64,000 bases of DNA from Desulfovibrionaceae bacterium (GCA_015709315.1 JACCQI010000003.1:62001-126000); one strand, 5' to 3'. Counted from the stretch's first letter, positions 9,165 through 17,934 are shown. The notes: generated by a model from the letters alone, not told the origin. A program made the numbers and translations.

Positions 9165-9572
9165 CTATCCCATTTGCTTGGGCTTGGGCTTGATGTCGAT
9201 GACCGGCGTGCCGTCGATGGCCTCCAGGGGCTCCACCACCAGGGTCAGCGGCCCCTCCATGTCCACCAGGGTGACGCGGTGCAGGCCGATGGGGTTGGGC
9301 CGGTTCGGCGAGCGGGTGGTGAAGACGCCGCGCTTCGGCACGTTCATGTTGCCGCGCGGGTGGACCATGAGCGCGTCGCGGGCGGATTTGTGGAACCATG
9401 TGTAGATTTCCAGTTGGGTGCCCGGCTCCATGGCGTTCAGCCCCTCGGCGTATTGCGGGGCCACTTCGATGCGGGCGCGCACGGCTCCTGGTTCGTTTTC
9501 CATTTTCGGGGCGTTGGCCCGTTCCTTGATGGATGAGCGGATAGTGCCGATGATGACCAGTTCCGTGTTCAT
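9165..9572 (-). CDS. TrmO / TsaA-like tRNA N6-methyltransferase domain protein
   Basis: A 135-residue protein of the YaeB/TsaA (VirR/TrmO) family; E. coli TrmO N6-methylates threonylcarbamoyladenosine-37 of tRNA using S-adenosylmethionine. The family hallmark FTTRSPNRPNPIGLHRV is present at about residues 85-101, followed by VEPLEAIDGTPVIDIKP. It lacks the C-terminal extension of E. coli TrmO and is the short form, for which tRNA activity is less certain. Start ATG 9572 has GGAGG five bases upstream. The tRNA t6A link is notable because tsaE, which makes t6A, is in the 36.9 kb operon. Confidence 0.82.
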   Translation of the reverse strand: MNTELVIIGTIRSSIKERANAPKMENEPGAVRARIEVAPQYAEGLNAMEPGTQLEIYTWFHKSARDALMVHPRGNMNVPKRGVFTTRSPNRPNPIGLHRVTLVDMEGPLTLVVEPLEAIDGTPVIDIKPKPKQMG

Positions 9573-9583
9573 GGTGCCTCCGG

Positions 9584-10531
9584 TTATTGGCTGAAGTGAT
9601 CGAACCCCTGCGCCGTGAACGGGGTGCCGTTCAGGACGATGCCCGGCGTCTTGGTGACCGTGCCGATGCGGGTGAAGCCCGGCACGGATTCGGCCCTGCC
9701 CGCGTCGAACGGGGAGACCGCGCCGAGCAGGGCGTAGTCCTCGCCGCCGAGCACGGCAAATTCCGCCGGGTCGGTCCCGATGGATTCGGCGTAAGCGGTC
9801 ACGTCCCGGTGCAGTTCGGACGGGTCCAGGGTCAGGTCCGCGCCCAGGTCCGGGCCGAGCAGCCGGGGCAGGTCGCGGGCCAGGCCGTCGGACACGTCCA
9901 TGAGCGACTTCACGCCCGCCGCGTTGAGCAGGGTGCCGACCAGGACCTTGGGCTTGGGGCGCAGGTGGGCGTTCACGGCAGCGGGCAGGGTCTCCCGTGC
10001 CTGTATACCGTCCGCCTCCAGGCTCATCAACCCGGTCCGGGCCAGGCCGAGGTCGCCCACCGTGAACAGGATATCCCCGAAGGAGCAGTTGGCCCGCCGG
10101 ACGAATCCCGTGGAGCCGCCCACGCCGAAGACGGAGATGGACATGCCGATCTTTTCGGCGCGGCTCAGGTCGCCGCCCGCCAGAACCATGTCGTTTTGCC
10201 GGGCGAGCATGGACATGGACTTGAGCATGTCCCGCCAGAACGCGTCGTCCAGCTCCGGGGGAACCGTCAGGTCCAGGGTGAAGGCCACGGGCTTGGCCCC
10301 CATGGCCGCGATGTCGGAGATGTTCACGGCCAGTCCCTTGTAGCCGATGTCCGCCGGGGAGAAGTAGTCGCGCCGGAAATGGACGCCTTCCAGGAAGAGG
10401 TCCGAGGACACGCAGTAGTCGGAGCCGCCCCGCAGCACGGCGCAGTCGTCGCCGCGCGAAAGCCCGATGAAATCGTGCTCGCGCGGGAACAGTTCGTCCA
10501 CAAGCTCCAGGAACCACTCTTCGCTTTTCAT
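9584..10531 (-). CDS. thiL: Thiamine-monophosphate kinase
   Basis: Phosphorylates thiamine monophosphate to thiamine diphosphate with ATP, the last step of ThDP synthesis; ThDP is the cofactor of IlvB. The 315-residue protein has the PurM/ThiL fold: SRGDDCAVL near residue 25 binds Mg-ATP, then DLFLEGVHFRRD, GLAVNISDIAAMGAKP, GGDLSRAE and MDVSDGLARDLPRL. The start could be ATG 10531, preceded by GAGA, or ATG 10546, five codons earlier; the first was chosen for its ribosome site. It begins about 20 bases after the helicase gene ends. Confidence 0.93.
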   Translation of the reverse strand: MKSEEWFLELVDELFPREHDFIGLSRGDDCAVLRGGSDYCVSSDLFLEGVHFRRDYFSPADIGYKGLAVNISDIAAMGAKPVAFTLDLTVPPELDDAFWRDMLKSMSMLARQNDMVLAGGDLSRAEKIGMSISVFGVGGSTGFVRRANCSFGDILFTVGDLGLARTGLMSLEADGIQARETLPAAVNAHLRPKPKVLVGTLLNAAGVKSLMDVSDGLARDLPRLLGPDLGADLTLDPSELHRDVTAYAESIGTDPAEFAVLGGEDYALLGAVSPFDAGRAESVPGFTRIGTVTKTPGIVLNGTPFTAQGFDHFSQ

Positions 10532-10550
10532 ATCTGTCTCTTTCATTTTT

Positions 10551-12686
10551 TTACAGTAATTCCAAATAGTCGCCAATGATGACCTTGAGGCCGAAACCGG
10601 GGAAGTTGACCCGGTATTTGTTGGGCTCGATAAAGGCGATGATCTTGCCCTTGCCGAAAATCTTGTGCTTGCAGAAGCCGAGCTTTTTGGGGTCTGCCTT
10701 GTGCCGGGCCGGTGCGCCGTCGTCCGTGACCGTGGCGGCGGACGGGCTGGGCAGGGAAACCGAGGCGCGGCGCTTTTCCAGGCCGCCGCCGTAGGACTCG
10801 TTCAGCCGGTCGTAGGCGGTGTCCGGCAACTCGGTCACGAACGGGCTGGGCAGGGTGGGCTCGGACATGCCGCTCGCCCGGTTGAAGACCGAGCTGGGCA
10901 CGAACAGGGAAAGGCACTCCTTGGCCCGGGTGCAGGCCACGTACATGAGGCGGCGCTCCTCCTCCAAATCCTCGGCGCGCTGCATGGCCTTGCGCGACGG
11001 GAATCGGTCCTCCACCAGGTCGATGAGGATCACGGCCGACCATTCCAGCCCCTTGGCCGAGTGGACCGTGGACAGCACCACGGCGTTTTCCTTGCGTTTT
11101 TCCTCGTCCGGGTCGCCGTCCAGGCTGAGGTCGCCGATGAAGGTCTCCAGGTCCGAATACCCGGCCGCGATCTGGGAAAGCTGTTCCAGCCCGGCCTGCC
11201 GCTTGGGATAGTCGTCCGGGTATTTCTCCATGAGCACGGGCTGGTAGAAGGCGAGCAGGGATTCGAGAATCGCGCCGGGCTTGGGCGGCATGGCGCGCAG
11301 CATGTCCAGCTCCCTGAGCAGTTCCTTGAGCGGCTCGTGCTTGGAGATCATGTTGGCCAGGTATTTTTCGCTCTTGGGGTCCTTGGTGTGCATGGCCGCG
11401 TACAGTTTGGCCACGGTCTTGGGACCCACGCCCTTGATGTGCTCCATGGCCCGCTGCCAGGCCAGCCGGTCGTGCGGGTTGAGCACCAGGCGGATGCAGG
11501 CCAGCACGTCCTTGATGTGCGCGGCCTCGTGGAAGCGGATGCCGCCGAACTTCTGGTAGTCGATGCCGATGCGGGTCAGGGCCACTTCCAGGGGGAAGGA
11601 CTGGTAGCCCGCCCGGAAGAGCACGGCGATGTCGTGGAGCATGTATTTTTTGCTCAGCTCGATGATCCGGTCCACCACCAGCCGGGCCTGGGTCCGGTCG
11701 CTTATGGGATAGACCACCTCGGGCAGCCGGTCGCTCTTCAGGTCGGAGTAGAGGTTCTTGTCGAACTTGACGCTGGCCCCGTGCAGGATTTCGTTGGTCA
11801 GGTCGAGGATGGGCTGCACGGACCGGTAGTTCTTTTCCAGGCGGACGATCTTGGTGCCTTTGAAAATCTTGGGGAATTCGAGGATGTTGGCAACATTGGC
11901 CCCCCGGAAGGCGTAGATGGACTGGGCATCGTCGCCCACGGCCATGACGTTGCCGCGCTCGCCCGCCAGGTGCCTGACGATGCGCGCCTGGACCAGGTTG
12001 GTGTCCTGGTATTCGTCCACCATGATGTACTGGTAGCGGGCCTGGAGCTGGTTTCTGAGCGGCTCGTTCTTTTCCAGCAGCTCGTCCAGCAGAAAGAGCA
12101 GGTCGTCGTAGTCCACCAGGGCGTGCTCGCGCTTGAACCGGTCGTATCCGTCCGCGATCCGGGTGAAGTCCTCCAGGTACGGATTGAGGTGGAACGCCTC
12201 GCGCTCCAGGATGGCGTCGATGGACAGCTCCTTGTTGCGCGACTTGGTGATCATGTCCAGAAGCGTCGCCTTCTTGGGGTAGGAGCGGTCGCCCTTGCCG
12301 AGCTTGAACCCGTCCTTGACCTCCTTGCAGACGTTTTCGGAGTCCGCCCGGTCCATGAGCGTGAATCCGCCCGCAAAGCCGATGTCCATGGCGTTGGCGC
12401 GCAGGGTGGCGTAGGCGAAAGAATGGAAGGTGCCGCCGCTGGTCCCGTGCAGGGAGCGGCCCAGGATGGATTCGGCGCGGGCGAGCATTTCCTGGGCGGC
12501 CTTGCGGGTGAAGGTCAGCAGCAGTATCTGGGCCGGGTCCACGCCCTGCTCGACCAGATGGGCCAGCCGGTAGACGATGGTCCGGGTCTTGCCCGATCCC
12601 GCGCCCGCGATGACCAGCACGGGGCCTTCGGTGGTGGTCACGGCCTCGAGTTGGGCCTCGTTGAGTTCGTTGGCGAAGTCGATCAT
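10551..12686 (-). CDS. UvrD/Rep/PcrA-family superfamily 1A DNA helicase
   Basis: A 711-residue ATP-dependent 3'-5' DNA helicase. Motif I is GAGSGKT with Lys33; motif Ia TFTRKAAQEM; motif II VDEYQDTN; motif III GDDAQSIYAFRG; motif IV region LEKNYRS; motif V TVHSAKGLEW; motif VI VACTRAKE. All seven helicase motifs are intact, so it should be active in repair, replication restart or conflict resolution. Length and order match UvrD/PcrA/Rep, but which of these it replaces cannot be told. Its ATG directly abuts the stop codon of the upstream AP-superfamily gene, so the two are translationally linked. Confidence 0.93.
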   Translation of the reverse strand: MIDFANELNEAQLEAVTTTEGPVLVIAGAGSGKTRTIVYRLAHLVEQGVDPAQILLLTFTRKAAQEMLARAESILGRSLHGTSGGTFHSFAYATLRANAMDIGFAGGFTLMDRADSENVCKEVKDGFKLGKGDRSYPKKATLLDMITKSRNKELSIDAILEREAFHLNPYLEDFTRIADGYDRFKREHALVDYDDLLFLLDELLEKNEPLRNQLQARYQYIMVDEYQDTNLVQARIVRHLAGERGNVMAVGDDAQSIYAFRGANVANILEFPKIFKGTKIVRLEKNYRSVQPILDLTNEILHGASVKFDKNLYSDLKSDRLPEVVYPISDRTQARLVVDRIIELSKKYMLHDIAVLFRAGYQSFPLEVALTRIGIDYQKFGGIRFHEAAHIKDVLACIRLVLNPHDRLAWQRAMEHIKGVGPKTVAKLYAAMHTKDPKSEKYLANMISKHEPLKELLRELDMLRAMPPKPGAILESLLAFYQPVLMEKYPDDYPKRQAGLEQLSQIAAGYSDLETFIGDLSLDGDPDEEKRKENAVVLSTVHSAKGLEWSAVILIDLVEDRFPSRKAMQRAEDLEEERRLMYVACTRAKECLSLFVPSSVFNRASGMSEPTLPSPFVTELPDTAYDRLNESYGGGLEKRRASVSLPSPSAATVTDDGAPARHKADPKKLGFCKHKIFGKGKIIAFIEPNKYRVNFPGFGLKVIIGDYLELL

Positions 12687-13985
12687 TTATTCCGTGATGT
12701 CGAAGTGGTGCAAAATGGTTTGGCCGATGTCGCGCATGCGCACGGGCCGCGAGCCGTGGGTGTCCATGAAAATGGCTCCGTCCACCGTATGTGTCCCGGT
12801 CCGTCCATGCAAACCAAAAATGTTTTCGCGGTCGGATTTGGCCTTGAGGTCGAAGCCGGGCCGGGGCTGGCAGACGAGGTCGGGCGTCTGTTCCGAGGTC
12901 GAGCCGGGGTAGAGGTCCGCGCCCGAATGCACGGCCTCCATGACCGGCTCTCCCTGGCAGGTGAGGTCCATCAGCTTTGCGGCGATCCGTTTGGCCAGGG
13001 CCTGGGCGTCCCGGTTGCGGACCGTGCCGCGTCTGAATCGGTCCCGCCGATGGATGTAGATGCGTCCCGGGTCCAGGGCGAACGCTTTGGATTCGCCGGA
13101 GAGGTGCGTCATGTCCCATTCGTCGGCGGGCGGGCCGTCAAAGCGCAGCAGCCCCTCCCGTTTCAGCCAGGTGTTGAGGCAGACCTCGGTTTTGATCTCC
13201 GTGAATCCGTGGTCGGCCATGACCAGGAGCCGCTTGGGTTCGGGCAGGGCGTCGTACCGGGCCAGGAATGCCCCGAGGGCGCAGTCCCAGTCGGCCAGGA
13301 AGCGCATGCAGGAAAGATGGTGTGGGTGGTCGGGGTGGACGACCGCGTCCATGAAGAAATGGAAGAGGCGGTCCGTCTCGGTGAAGACCAGCACGAACAG
13401 GTCCCAGCCCAGGTCGGGCCAGAGCATGTCCAGGGCCGCCAGGCGCGAGCGCAGGGTGTCGCGCAGGCCGTCTAGGAGAAAGTCGAGGTCGGCCGCCCTG
13501 CGCGAGGTGTCCGCCTCCAGTCGGTAGTCCGCCTCGGCCAGCCGGGCCTGGAGAAAGGGCGGGTACACGGCCTTGGCCAGGTCGCGGGACACGAATCCGG
13601 AAACGCCCATGCCGCGCAGGGGGCGCATGGGGTAGGTGTTGGGCAGGTTGATGAACCGGGAGACCAGCCCGTGGTCGCCGAGCCGGTCAAAGATGGTGGG
13701 GCAGGATACGTCCGTAAAATCGCTGACGCGCAACTCGTAGGTGTCCGGATCCAGCCGGGAGAAGCCGAACACGCCGTGCTCCTCCGGCCCGGCTCCGGTG
13801 AAGAACGAGGTCCAGTTCACCGGCGACAGTTCCGGCAGTTCGGCACGCACGGTGGTCGCCCGCCCGGCGATGCGGTTCAGATTGGGCAGGGCCGCGCCCA
13901 AGGTGCGGGCAAGGTCCAGGGGCAGCCCGTCCAGGCCGAGGACGGCCAGCCGTTTACGCGGTCCTGAATCAAGCAGCAGCGACAT
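12687..13985 (-). CDS. Alkaline phosphatase superfamily phosphohydrolase (COG3379-like)
   Basis: A 432-residue predicted metallo-phosphodiesterase or phosphomutase. Asp19 in LGLDGLP is the first metal ligand; the nucleophile is probably Thr59 in NWTSFFTG, followed by HGVFGFSR. The second metal set is visible in VFTETDRLFHFF and MADHGFTEIK, and GLHGRTGTH gives a late His. There is no signal peptide, so it is probably cytoplasmic. Members act on nucleotide or lipid-linked phosphates and the substrate here is unknown. It lies between the helicase and the DUF2156 gene with 6-base or smaller gaps. Confidence 0.82.
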   Translation of the reverse strand: MSLLLDSGPRKRLAVLGLDGLPLDLARTLGAALPNLNRIAGRATTVRAELPELSPVNWTSFFTGAGPEEHGVFGFSRLDPDTYELRVSDFTDVSCPTIFDRLGDHGLVSRFINLPNTYPMRPLRGMGVSGFVSRDLAKAVYPPFLQARLAEADYRLEADTSRRAADLDFLLDGLRDTLRSRLAALDMLWPDLGWDLFVLVFTETDRLFHFFMDAVVHPDHPHHLSCMRFLADWDCALGAFLARYDALPEPKRLLVMADHGFTEIKTEVCLNTWLKREGLLRFDGPPADEWDMTHLSGESKAFALDPGRIYIHRRDRFRRGTVRNRDAQALAKRIAAKLMDLTCQGEPVMEAVHSGADLYPGSTSEQTPDLVCQPRPGFDLKAKSDRENIFGLHGRTGTHTVDGAIFMDTHGSRPVRMRDIGQTILHHFDITE

Positions 13986-13991
13986 GACGGC

Positions 13992-14873
13992 CTACAATAA
14001 GGTTGCCTCGAATTTCTTGAGGAAGAATACGGGGTTGTATGACAGCTTGGCCTTCCTCAATCCCTCGTCGCCCAGGTCCTGTTCGCGGTTGACGTTGGTG
14101 AATTCGGCCCCGCCGTTTTCCAAAAACATCTGGTTGATGGCCTGGTACACGCCCTTGTAGCGGACGTCGCCCTTTTCGAAGTGGATGACCAGGGAGTCCT
14201 CGCACAGCGGCTCGGCCACGGTGTAGGCGATGACCTTGCCCTCCACGCGCAGGGTCGCGCCCATGAGTCCCTGGATCTGGTCGATGTTGTGCAGCACGCG
14301 GGTGATGGCGTGGTTCTCCGCCTTGAGCGCCTCGGACGGGTTGTTTTCCTCATACCACTTGAACCATTCGTCCTGCATTTCCAGCACCTCTTCCACGCAT
14401 TCGGACGACATGGGTTCGTACTGGTAGAGGTAGTTCTTCTTGAACTGGTTGAGCAAATTCTTTTTTTTGTGGAATTTCTTGCCCTTGAGAGAAATCAGCT
14501 CCTCGACGGCATAGATGTAGTCCCAGTGGTTGCGGCTCTCTTCGATGACGATGTGGTTGCCGAATGCGATGGACCACATGCGGGTCAGGGCCTCGGGCAC
14601 GCGGATGAAGCGTCCGGTTTCACGCATGGCCTTGCAGGAGGCCCATTCGTATTCCTCCCACGGGCCGACCGGGGCCCAGTAGACCGGCTCGGGCCGGGTC
14701 TGGCGGATGAAGCACAGCCTGTTGTTGAAGGCCCACTCCAGGCCGTAGTGGTCGGCCCAGCCGTAGACGTTGGCGAACGAGAAGTCGCTGGTCATGAGCT
14801 GCGGGCACCCGTCGAGGGCTTCGTGGTATTCCTTTTGCCTGTCGAGGCTGATCGGTTCAAAGGTCAGGGACAT
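13992..14873 (-). CDS. DUF2156 (phosphatidylglycerol lysyltransferase-like) GNAT-fold protein
   Basis: A 293-residue soluble protein of the DUF2156 family, whose fold is a double GNAT domain like the synthase part of MprF. The start MSLTFEPISLDRQKEY and then TSDFSFANVYGW (residues 28-39) and the LKGKKFHKKKNLLNQFKK stretch near residue 130 are typical. The C-terminal half has RVEGKVIAYTVAEP, GVYQAINQMFLEN and FTNVNREQDLGDEGLRKAKLSY, the usual ending. Most stand-alone members have no known substrate; aminoacyl transfer to lipid or peptide is possible. AAGGA precedes ATG 14873. Confidence 0.87.
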   Translation of the reverse strand: MSLTFEPISLDRQKEYHEALDGCPQLMTSDFSFANVYGWADHYGLEWAFNNRLCFIRQTRPEPVYWAPVGPWEEYEWASCKAMRETGRFIRVPEALTRMWSIAFGNHIVIEESRNHWDYIYAVEELISLKGKKFHKKKNLLNQFKKNYLYQYEPMSSECVEEVLEMQDEWFKWYEENNPSEALKAENHAITRVLHNIDQIQGLMGATLRVEGKVIAYTVAEPLCEDSLVIHFEKGDVRYKGVYQAINQMFLENGGAEFTNVNREQDLGDEGLRKAKLSYNPVFFLKKFEATLL

Positions 14874-14882
14874 GGAAAATCC

Positions 14883-16271
14883 TTATCGTGCGTGGCCGTT
14901 TCGGGTTTTGACCATAGCGAAACGTTGCCAGTTTTTGAAGGTGAAGTAATAGAGCAGGGTCGAGGACTGGACGACCTGGGAGGCGAACATGGCGATCCAG
15001 ATGCCCTCGGCGTTGTGCATGGCCATATGGCCCAGCCCGTAGGCCAGCGGCAGCCGGATGCCCCAGGTGGCCGCGCCCATGATGAGCATGTTGAGCATGG
15101 TCGCGCCCGCGCCGTTGAAGACCCCGGCCAGGATCATGGAGGTCAGGGTGAACGGGATGGCCAGCACGTTCCACTTCAGGTAGCACACGGCCTGGGCGGC
15201 CACGGCCGCGTCGCGGGTGAGCAGGTCCACCCATGGCCCGATGAATTGCCAGACCACGAAGGCGAAAAGGGTGATGGAGATGACGCCGATGCGGAGGATG
15301 CGGAAGCCGAACTGCTTGGCCTCTTCCGGCTGGCGCGCGCCAAGGTAGTGGCCGATGAGGATGCTCGCCGTCATGTTGAAGGCAAAGGCGGGCAGGAAGA
15401 GCAGGGCTTCGATCCGCAGGCCGATGGCCATGCCCGCCAGGGCGTCCACCGGGTTCCAGGGCAGGCTGGCGGTGATGGCATAAAGCACCAGATAGCCGGA
15501 TTGCCAGACGATCTGCATGAGGCCGGACGGCCAGGCCACCTTGGCGAGATAGGGCAGCGCCCGTTTCGCCCACCGCCACGGGGCGAAGCTCTCCCGCTTG
15601 AGCAGCCCCTGCCGGGCCAGGACCGCCAGGTTGAGCGCGGCGCCCGCGGCCACGGAGCCGTAAGTGGCCCAGGCCAGCCCCTTGAAGCCGATGTTGGGCA
15701 TGCCGAACCAGCCCAGGCCCAGGCCCAGGTCGAGCACCGTGTTCATGGTCGTGACCAGGATCATGGAATAGAGGGGATACATGACCTGCTTGCGCGCCCG
15801 GAAGATGGCGTTGGTGATGAGCAGCACATAGTAGGGCAGCAGCAGGAGCAGGTAGACCTCCAGGAAATACTGGGTGATGGGCCGCATCTTCACCGGAACC
15901 TGGAGGGCCGCCAGGAGCATCTGCTTGAGCGGCAGGCCGATGACCATGAACGCGCCGCCGAGCAGGACGGCCAGGATCAGGCAGAGTCCCACATACCGCT
16001 TGACGCGCATGTGCAGTTCCGCTCCCAGGGACTGGCTGATGGCGGCCACCGCGCCGTTGGCCACGGCCATGGCCACCACCAGGAGGAAGAACAGGGACTG
16101 GGAGATGATGCCGAGCGACGCCTGGACCTCGCGGTCGATGTACCCGGCCACCCAGACGTCCGCCATGCCGATAAGGAAATGAAAGAGCATCATCAGAAGC
16201 TGGGGCCAGGCCAGTTTCCAGATGGTGCGGTACGGCGCGCGCGACATGTCGGCGGTCAGGTTTCTATGCAT
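14883..16271 (-). CDS. MATE-family multidrug/sodium antiporter or flippase-like transporter
   Basis: An integral membrane protein of about 462 residues with twelve predicted hydrophobic segments. The MATE pattern is visible at the start (WKLAWPQLLMMLFHFLIGMADVWVAGYI) and repeats in the second half (KVAWPSGLMQIVWQSGYLVLYAI), reflecting the two six-helix bundles. Families of this fold export cationic drugs by Na+ or H+ exchange, or move lipid-linked substrates. The start is uncertain: ATG 16271, ATG 16247 and TTG 16319 are in frame and none has a good ribosome site. It precedes the DUF2156 gene by nine bases in the same direction. Confidence 0.88.
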   Translation of the reverse strand: MHRNLTADMSRAPYRTIWKLAWPQLLMMLFHFLIGMADVWVAGYIDREVQASLGIISQSLFFLLVVAMAVANGAVAAISQSLGAELHMRVKRYVGLCLILAVLLGGAFMVIGLPLKQMLLAALQVPVKMRPITQYFLEVYLLLLLPYYVLLITNAIFRARKQVMYPLYSMILVTTMNTVLDLGLGLGWFGMPNIGFKGLAWATYGSVAAGAALNLAVLARQGLLKRESFAPWRWAKRALPYLAKVAWPSGLMQIVWQSGYLVLYAITASLPWNPVDALAGMAIGLRIEALLFLPAFAFNMTASILIGHYLGARQPEEAKQFGFRILRIGVISITLFAFVVWQFIGPWVDLLTRDAAVAAQAVCYLKWNVLAIPFTLTSMILAGVFNGAGATMLNMLIMGAATWGIRLPLAYGLGHMAMHNAEGIWIAMFASQVVQSSTLLYYFTFKNWQRFAMVKTRNGHAR

Positions 16272-16395
16272 GATGCGGGTCGGGTGTTTCAGGCAAGCCG
16301 GTATTGGCAGGCCGGACAAGAGTATAGGACTTTATGCGGTAAAGCCAAGGGGGACACGTAATTTTCTTTGGTGTGCGGGAGGGTTGCGGAAGGGG

Positions 16396-17112
16396 TCAAT
16401 GCTCGTGGGGCATGTCGCCTTCTTCATGCACATGGGTGTGGGAGTGCGGCTTCAGCTCGCCCGGCCGGATCTTGCCGTCGCGCATGGCCAGGAGCCGGTC
16501 GGCGGTGTCGGACAGGAAGTCCATGTCGTGGGAGACCACAAGCCGGGCCATGTTAAGGCCCTTGAGGATTTCCGCCAGCCGCGCCTTGGCCTCGGGGGAC
16601 AGCCCGGTGGTGGGTTCATCCAGAACCAGCACCTCGGGTTTCATGGCCAGCACGGTGGCCAGGGCCGCCAGCTTCTTTTCGCCGCCGGACAGCCGGTGGG
16701 GGATGCGGTCCTCGAACCCGGCCAGGCCGACGGTTTGCAGGGCCTCGGCCGCGCGTTCGGTTGCATCCTCGGCGGACAATCCCTGGTTGAGCGGGCCGAA
16801 GGCCACGTCGTCGAGCACCGTGGGACAGAAGAGCTGGTCGTCGGAATGCTGGAACAAAAAGCCGATCCGCAGGCGGGCCGCCTCGAAAGCCTTGGCGTCG
16901 GTCATGGGCGCGCCGAAGAGCGTCACCTGGCCTTCATCCGGCGTGATGAGGCCCATGAGGATGTGGAGCATGGTGGACTTGCCCGCGCCGTTGGGGCCGA
17001 ACAGGCCGAGCTTTTCGCCCTCGTGCAGGTGGAAGGAGAGACCGTCCAGGGTGTTGTCCCGGTCCGGGAAGGCGTAGCTGATGTTTGACAGTTCGATCAC
17101 GGCGTGGCTCAT
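16396..17112 (-). CDS. cbiO: ECF-type cobalt/nickel transporter ATPase (CbiO)
   Basis: The energy-coupling ATPase of a cobalt or nickel ECF importer. The 238-residue protein has Walker A GPNGAGKST, Q-loop FLFQHSDDQLF, signature RLSGGEKK, Walker B VLVLDEPTTGLSP and switch His in VVSHDMDFL. The FQ-x-x-DDQLF Q-loop is the CbiO/EcfA type. The last 16 residues are unusually His-rich (HSHTHVHEEGDMPHEH), a likely Ni/Co-binding tail. The ATG overlaps the stop codon of cbiQ. No substrate-binding CbiM/NikM gene is adjacent. Confidence 0.92.
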   Translation of the reverse strand: MSHAVIELSNISYAFPDRDNTLDGLSFHLHEGEKLGLFGPNGAGKSTMLHILMGLITPDEGQVTLFGAPMTDAKAFEAARLRIGFLFQHSDDQLFCPTVLDDVAFGPLNQGLSAEDATERAAEALQTVGLAGFEDRIPHRLSGGEKKLAALATVLAMKPEVLVLDEPTTGLSPEAKARLAEILKGLNMARLVVSHDMDFLSDTADRLLAMRDGKIRPGELKPHSHTHVHEEGDMPHEH

Positions 17113-17879
17113 AAGGCTCCCTTGCGGATGAATCCGAGGTAGACGACAAAGGCGGAGAACAGCAGGCATAGGGCGAGAAAGGCATAGTCTCCGGTCCGGG
17201 CGTCGAACCGGGCCAGGGAATAGAAGCGGCCCCTGAATCCCCGGCAGCGCATGGCTTCGCCGACCCGTTCCGCCCGGTCCCAGCTCCGCACCAGGAGCAT
17301 GCCCACCAGCCAGGCGTAGGACCGGTAGGTGTGGCGGTTGGTCCGGGGCCGGAAGCCGCGCGCCCGCATGGCTTGGCGCATGGTGACGTATTCCTTGTGG
17401 ATGACGAAAATGTAGCGGTAGGTGAAGAGCAGGATGTGGCAGAGTTTGTCCGGCATCTTCAACTGCTGCAGGGCCGGGCCGAGGTCCTGGACCGGGATGG
17501 TGCCGAGCAGGGCCATGAGCGAGAGCACGATGGCGTTGGACTTGACCGTTATCAGCAGGGCGAGGTCCACGCCCTCCTGCGTGAGGTTGAGCGGCCCGAT
17601 GGACCAGAGCGGGTATCCGGGCAGGGAAAAGGGCAGGAAAAGCCACAGGAAGGCGATGAATACGTTGACCACGGCCAGGCGGTTCAGGACCCGGACGAGG
17701 TTGAGGCGGGCCATCTTGACCAGAAGCAGGCTGAAGGCCAGGGCGAGCCACGCGGCCTGGGAATCGGTCAGCAGGGCGGCCGGGACGGTGACCGCCAGCC
17801 CGCAGACAAGGCGGACGCGCGGGTCCGTGCGGTGCATGAAGGAATCGCCCGTGGCGAATGGTGAGTCGCTGAACGCCAA
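17109..17879 (-). CDS. cbiQ: ECF transporter transmembrane component CbiQ
   Basis: The membrane coupling protein that links CbiO to a metal-binding S component. It shows HRTDPRVRLVCGLAV near the N-terminus, hydrophobic segments at about residues 26-62, 70-85, 93-110 and 235-252, and two family coupling helices with RQAMRARGFRPR and VGEAMRCRGFRGR (the A-R-G motif twice), which contact the ATPase. The annotated TTG start at 17879 falls at the end of the U-tract of an intergenic hairpin whose 3' arm holds the only ribosome site (AAGGGAG). ATG 17837 is an alternative giving 242 residues. Confidence 0.9.
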   Translation of the reverse strand: MAFSDSPFATGDSFMHRTDPRVRLVCGLAVTVPAALLTDSQAAWLALAFSLLLVKMARLNLVRVLNRLAVVNVFIAFLWLFLPFSLPGYPLWSIGPLNLTQEGVDLALLITVKSNAIVLSLMALLGTIPVQDLGPALQQLKMPDKLCHILLFTYRYIFVIHKEYVTMRQAMRARGFRPRTNRHTYRSYAWLVGMLLVRSWDRAERVGEAMRCRGFRGRFYSLARFDARTGDYAFLALCLLFSAFVVYLGFIRKGAL

Positions 17880-17934
17880 AAAATTACTCCCTTGCCGCTG
17901 AAATCAGGTGATTTCAGCCAGGTAAGGGAGTAAT
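17878..17934 (-). promoter_or_regulatory. Nested inverted repeat overlapping cbiQ ribosome site; attenuator-like
   Basis: Outer arms ATTACTCCCTT (17883-17893) and AAGGGAGTAAT (17924-17934) are perfect complements. Inside them lies a second perfect dyad, GCTGAAATCA (17897-17906) and TGATTTCAGC (17909-17918) around two G. Read on the minus strand, the hairpin is followed by a run of T (17882-17878), so it has the form of an intrinsic terminator placed between the HD gene and cbiQ. The cbiQ ribosome site AAGGGAG is part of the stem. It may be an attenuator, a protein operator, or both. Confidence 0.7.

Noticed and set aside
10665-13475. A 936-codon open frame antisense to the helicase and AP-superfamily genes
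   Set aside because: It lies wholly over two well-supported genes and its product is rich in Gly, Val, His, Gln and Arg without any domain; long antisense frames are common in GC-rich DNA.
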